Of a DNA stretch of 47,651 nucleotides, positions 44,616-47,651 are shown piece by piece; the stretch's first letter is position 1; every line of letters starts with the position of its first letter. A model generated the notes under the pieces. That model was not told the DNA's origin. It worked only from the letters and a program-made list of their open reading frames with translations, and did not search any database. The stretch is from NCBI GenBank assembly GCA_017881725.1, contig JADGQO010000092.1:1-47651 (forward strand), written 5' to 3'. Source of the DNA: Fibrobacteria bacterium. GTDB lineage: Bacteria > Fibrobacterota > Fibrobacteria > UBA11236. Both the position numbers and the translations under genes were made by a program.

Positions 44616-46508
44616 ATGCTTGAAAACATCCATTCCCCCGCCGATTTGCGCGGGCTCTCCATCGACCAACTCAAGCAATTGGCCAATGAAATCCGCGATG
44701 TGATCGTTCGGCAGGTCGCGAACAAAGGCGGCCACCTGGCGTCGAGCCTGGGCACGGTGGAATTGACCCTCGCGCTGCATAAGGTTTACAACACGCCCGT
44801 GGATAAGCTCGTTTGGGATACCGGACATCAGGCTTATCCGCACAAGCTCGTGACGGGCCGGTACAAGGAATTCCATACCCTCAAGCAATTCGGCGGTCTT
44901 TCCGGATTTTTGAAACGCGATGAGAGCGAATATGACGCCTTCGGGGCGGGACACGCTTCGACTTCGTTCTCGGCTGCGATGGGCATGGCCGTGGCGCGCA
45001 CCCAAAAGGGATTGGACTACGACGTAGTGTCCGTCATCGGTGATGGAGCAATGACCGGCGGCATGGTGTACGAAGCGTTGAACAACGCGGGCGAAATCGA
45101 GGAGAAGATCACCTTCATCCTCAACGACAACAAGATGTCCATCGCCCAGAACCTGGGCGGCATCTCCAAATATTTGAACCGCATCCTTGCGAACCCCACC
45201 TACAACCGCCTCAAGGACGAGGTTTGGGGGTTAACCGGCCGGTTACCTCACGGAAAAGAATTGCAGAAGCTGGCGAGCAAGGTCGACGAAGGCTTGAAAA
45301 AAATGATCATGCCCGGCGGGTTTTTCGAGGATTTGGGCATCCGGTATTTCGGCCCGGTGGATGGCCACAATCTCGGCGAACTGATTGAAATCCTCGAGGC
45401 GGTGAAAAAGCGCCCGGGCCCCAACCTCATTCACGTCGTGACCACTAAGGGGCACGGCTGGGAAAAATCCGAAAAGGACGCCATCAAGTGGCATGCTTCC
45501 AATCCGTTCGACATCGACTCCGGAAAGCCTAAGGCTGCGCCCGCCAAGACTCCGGGATTGACCCAGGTGTTCGGCGAAGCCTTGCTGGAAATCGCCAAGC
45601 AGGACGCGCGCGTCATCGCCATCACCGGCGCCATGCCGGAAGGCTGCGGCGTCAACATCATGGCTAAGGAAATCCCCAAGCGCGTGTACGATGTCGGCAT
45701 CGCGGAACAATACGCCGTGACTTTCGCCGCAGGTTTGGCTTGCGAGGGCATGAAGCCCGTGGTGGCCATATACTCCACCTTCCTGCAACGCGCCATCGAC
45801 CAAATCATCCACGACGTCGCCATTCAGGGCCTGAACGTGATTTTCGCCATCGACCGCGCCGGCTTGGTCGGCCTCGATGGGCCGACGCATCACGGCGCCA
45901 TGGACCTGAGCTATCTGTCGATGATCCCGGACATGGTCATCATGGCCCCGTCGGACGAAAAAGAGCTGCGGAACATGCTCTACACGGCCGTCAAATACGA
46001 CAACGGTCCCATCGCGTTGCGTTATCCGCGCGGCAGCGCGCAGACGGCGGACGCCAAGGCGCCTTTTGAGCTCGTGCCCATGGGCATTCCCAAGGTCATC
46101 CAGGAAGGCGAAGAGCTGCTTATCCTCGCGATCGGAAACATGGTGAACTATGCCCGCAAGGCCATGGACGCGCTGGCTCAGGACGGGATTCGTCCCACCT
46201 TGGTCGATGCGCGTTTCGCCAAGCCCTTGGACAAGAATTCCTATGCCGAGTTGTTCGCGCGTCATCGCGCCGTGTTGACCCTGGAAGACAATGTATTGCA
46301 GGGCGGCTATGGATCCTCCGTGGCCTTCATGCTTTCCGAAATGGGCAAGTTCGACCTGCCGATTCGGCATATCGGTTTGCCGGACGAGTTCGTCACCCAT
46401 GGCGAGATTCCCGTCCTGCATAAAATCCTCGGCATGGACGCCGAAGGCATTCATAAAAAGGCAGTGGAACTGATGTCCCAACTGCATCACAATCCTCCGA
46501 CCCGGTAA
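44616..46508 (+). CDS. dxs: 1-deoxy-D-xylulose-5-phosphate synthase
   Basis: First enzyme of the MEP isoprenoid pathway, 630 aa. Thiamine-diphosphate site GDGAMTGGMVYEALNNAG (about 143-160), DTGHQAYPHKLVTGR (about 68-82), the transketolase core with GIAEQYAVTFAAGLA, and FAIDRAGLVGLDGPTHHG are all present. It forms an operon with the prenyl synthase before it. Confidence 0.97.
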   Translation: MLENIHSPADLRGLSIDQLKQLANEIRDVIVRQVANKGGHLASSLGTVELTLALHKVYNTPVDKLVWDTGHQAYPHKLVTGRYKEFHTLKQFGGLSGFLKRDESEYDAFGAGHASTSFSAAMGMAVARTQKGLDYDVVSVIGDGAMTGGMVYEALNNAGEIEEKITFILNDNKMSIAQNLGGISKYLNRILANPTYNRLKDEVWGLTGRLPHGKELQKLASKVDEGLKKMIMPGGFFEDLGIRYFGPVDGHNLGELIEILEAVKKRPGPNLIHVVTTKGHGWEKSEKDAIKWHASNPFDIDSGKPKAAPAKTPGLTQVFGEALLEIAKQDARVIAITGAMPEGCGVNIMAKEIPKRVYDVGIAEQYAVTFAAGLACEGMKPVVAIYSTFLQRAIDQIIHDVAIQGLNVIFAIDRAGLVGLDGPTHHGAMDLSYLSMIPDMVIMAPSDEKELRNMLYTAVKYDNGPIALRYPRGSAQTADAKAPFELVPMGIPKVIQEGEELLILAIGNMVNYARKAMDALAQDGIRPTLVDARFAKPLDKNSYAELFARHRAVLTLEDNVLQGGYGSSVAFMLSEMGKFDLPIRHIGLPDEFVTHGEIPVLHKILGMDAEGIHKKAVELMSQLHHNPPTR

Positions 46509-46516
46509 GGGCCCCC

Positions 46517-47651
46517 ATGCAAGCTGATAACCATCCCGGATCCCAGGGTAACCCCGAGGATACGGGCTCCGATTTTGATTTAAGCGGATTCCTGGGCGGC
46601 GACGCCGCGGCTCCCAAGTCGCCTGCGCGCGCGCCATCCGAGAAGCCCTCGGATAAGGCGCCGGCCCGTAAGATAACGTCCCACAAGGCGCCGACCCCGC
46701 GCAAGGTTTTCGGCAAACCTCGTCCCGACGGCGAGGGTCCCGGCCACAGCGGCGAGTTCCGCGATCGGCGCGGCCAACCGGCCTCCGGCCCTCGCGCCGG
46801 AAGTGCCGAAGGCGGTTATGATCGCAAAGGTCCTGCGGGCTTCCGGCCCAAGCCGGGCGAAAAATCCGAAGGCTACGCGCCGCGCGGAAATTTTGCGCCC
46901 CGTTCCGATTATGGAGGTCGCTCCGATTACGGGAACCGAGGCGAAGAAGGCGGTCGTCGGCCATCCGGGCCGCGCCAGGAAGGATCCTGGAACGGAGGAT
47001 CCGATTCCCGTGGGCCTCGCCCAACCGGCCCCCGCGCGGGATATGATCGCGGCAATGCTGGCGGCGGAAATTTCGCGCCTCGCAATGACCGCGCCCCTCG
47101 TGACGATCGCGCGCCTCGTGACGATCGCGCGCCCCGCGACGATCGCGCGCCCCGCGACGGTTTCCGGTCACGTGAAGGTTACGGTGCCCCGCGCAATGCC
47201 GGCGGAGCTGGAGACAGGCCGTTTGAGCGGAGGCCGCCACGTTCTTTTCCGCCACGCGATGGAGCGGCGGGTGCGGGAGGATTCGCCCCTCGCAGCGTCG
47301 AACACAAGCCGGTATCGTTGGAAATCAAACCCTTCCTGCCGTTGAAGACCGACAAAGGCCGGTGGCGGGAGAGTCGCTTCCTGTTGGAGGGCGCCAAGAA
47401 CATTTCCGACGTGCTGGCCGTTTCGCCCGCCATTCTTCATCTCGCCTTGATCGGACCGGAATTCAAGGACAAGGATTTGCTCGCCCTCTTCAAGAAGAAC
47501 CGCGTGGAAATCTTGGACGTCACTGCGGATGATATCGCCGCCCTTTCCGATACGGAATCGCCCCAAGGCGTCATCGCCGTGGCGAACTTCGCGACGCTGC
47601 GTCCGGATTGGAACTCCGCCCGCTACATCACCTTGATCGACGGCGTGCAGG
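46517..47651 (+). CDS. TrmH/SpoU-family RNA methyltransferase with long disordered amino end (cut by window edge)
   Basis: 378 codons are visible from ATG 46517 (AAGG 7 bases upstream) and the carboxyl catalytic half lies outside. Residues 1 to about 262 are low-complexity, rich in Arg, Gly, Pro and Asp, including four RAPRDD repeats. Then a SpoU substrate-binding domain begins (SRFLLEGAKNISDVLAVSPA in part), followed by ESPQGVIAVANF and the start of the methyltransferase fold YITLIDGVQ. SpoU enzymes 2'-O-methylate rRNA or tRNA; the target here is unknown. Confidence 0.88.
   Translation, partial: MQADNHPGSQGNPEDTGSDFDLSGFLGGDAAAPKSPARAPSEKPSDKAPARKITSHKAPTPRKVFGKPRPDGEGPGHSGEFRDRRGQPASGPRAGSAEGGYDRKGPAGFRPKPGEKSEGYAPRGNFAPRSDYGGRSDYGNRGEEGGRRPSGPRQEGSWNGGSDSRGPRPTGPRAGYDRGNAGGGNFAPRNDRAPRDDRAPRDDRAPRDDRAPRDGFRSREGYGAPRNAGGAGDRPFERRPPRSFPPRDGAAGAGGFAPRSVEHKPVSLEIKPFLPLKTDKGRWRESRFLLEGAKNISDVLAVSPAILHLALIGPEFKDKDLLALFKKNRVEILDVTADDIAALSDTESPQGVIAVANFATLRPDWNSARYITLIDGVQ
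47090..47161 (+). repeat. Four tandem 18-bp repeats encoding RAPRDD
   Basis: Units at 47090, 47108, 47126 and 47144 differ by only a few bases and each encodes Arg-Ala-Pro-Arg-Asp-Asp (the last ends Asp-Gly). They lie in the disordered region of the methyltransferase. Confidence 0.85.

Noticed and set aside
45243-47255. 670-aa open frame antisense to dxs and the TrmH gene
   Set aside because: It is opposite two conserved genes; its His/Arg/Gly-rich sequence is what codon bias on the other strand produces.

Overview
The window is 47.7 kb of chromosome from a Gram-negative bacterium. It encodes two outer-membrane barrel proteins, a class A penicillin-binding protein and a urea ABC transporter with a periplasmic binding protein. 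The DNA is fairly GC-rich with AT-rich spacers. The gene content (a DUF4416 protein, BBP2-like porins, Asp/Glu-tailed IF3, the thrS-infC-rpmI-rplT-pheS-pheT order) would suit Fibrobacterota or a related FCB-type lineage, but I cannot place it firmly from the sequence alone.

Region 1 (1-16.5 kb) is a nitrogen-acquisition block. On the minus strand lie an ammonium channel (amt, cut by the window edge) and the five-gene urea ABC transporter urtABCDE. On the plus strand, divergent from urtA, are ureD, a fused ureAB, ureC, ureF and a His-rich ureG. A small secreted protein, two outer-membrane porins and a PII signal protein follow. Sigma-54 type (-24/-12) promoters are visible before urtA (near-consensus) and amt (good). 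A weaker one precedes ureD, and both porins carry the same variant, TGGCATG-N4-TTGAT. The simplest reading is one nitrogen-scavenging regulon: urea enters through porins, is captured by UrtA, imported by UrtBCDE and split by nickel urease. Amt recovers ammonium and PII reports nitrogen status.

Region 2 (16.5-21.8 kb) holds a DUF4416 protein, a STAS-domain protein, a PfkB-family sugar kinase, a WYL regulator, gltX and tRNA-Ser(GCU).

Region 3 (21.9-29.7 kb) holds a large bifunctional penicillin-binding protein, an unrecognised envelope protein, a small membrane protein, nadC, coaX (type III pantothenate kinase) and a UDP-glucuronate decarboxylase-like gene. Many of these genes overlap or abut.

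Region 4 (29.8-33.2 kb, minus strand) is a partial biotin operon, bioD-bioF-bioH-like-bioC. A small coding remnant with a strong terminator, and tRNA-Val(GAC) with its own promoter, lie upstream.

Region 5 (34-47.7 kb, plus strand) is a core housekeeping run: thrS-infC-rpmI-rplT, pheS-pheT, a ZapB-like coiled-coil gene, zapA, a 6S RNA candidate, folD, a polyprenyl diphosphate synthase, dxs and the start of a TrmH/SpoU RNA methyltransferase with a very long disordered amino end.

The most interesting points are the sigma-54 nitrogen/urea/porin regulon, the small AHPGH secreted protein beside the urease genes, the 6S RNA candidate, the G-rich inverted repeat between pheS and pheT, and the extended IF3 and TrmH proteins.
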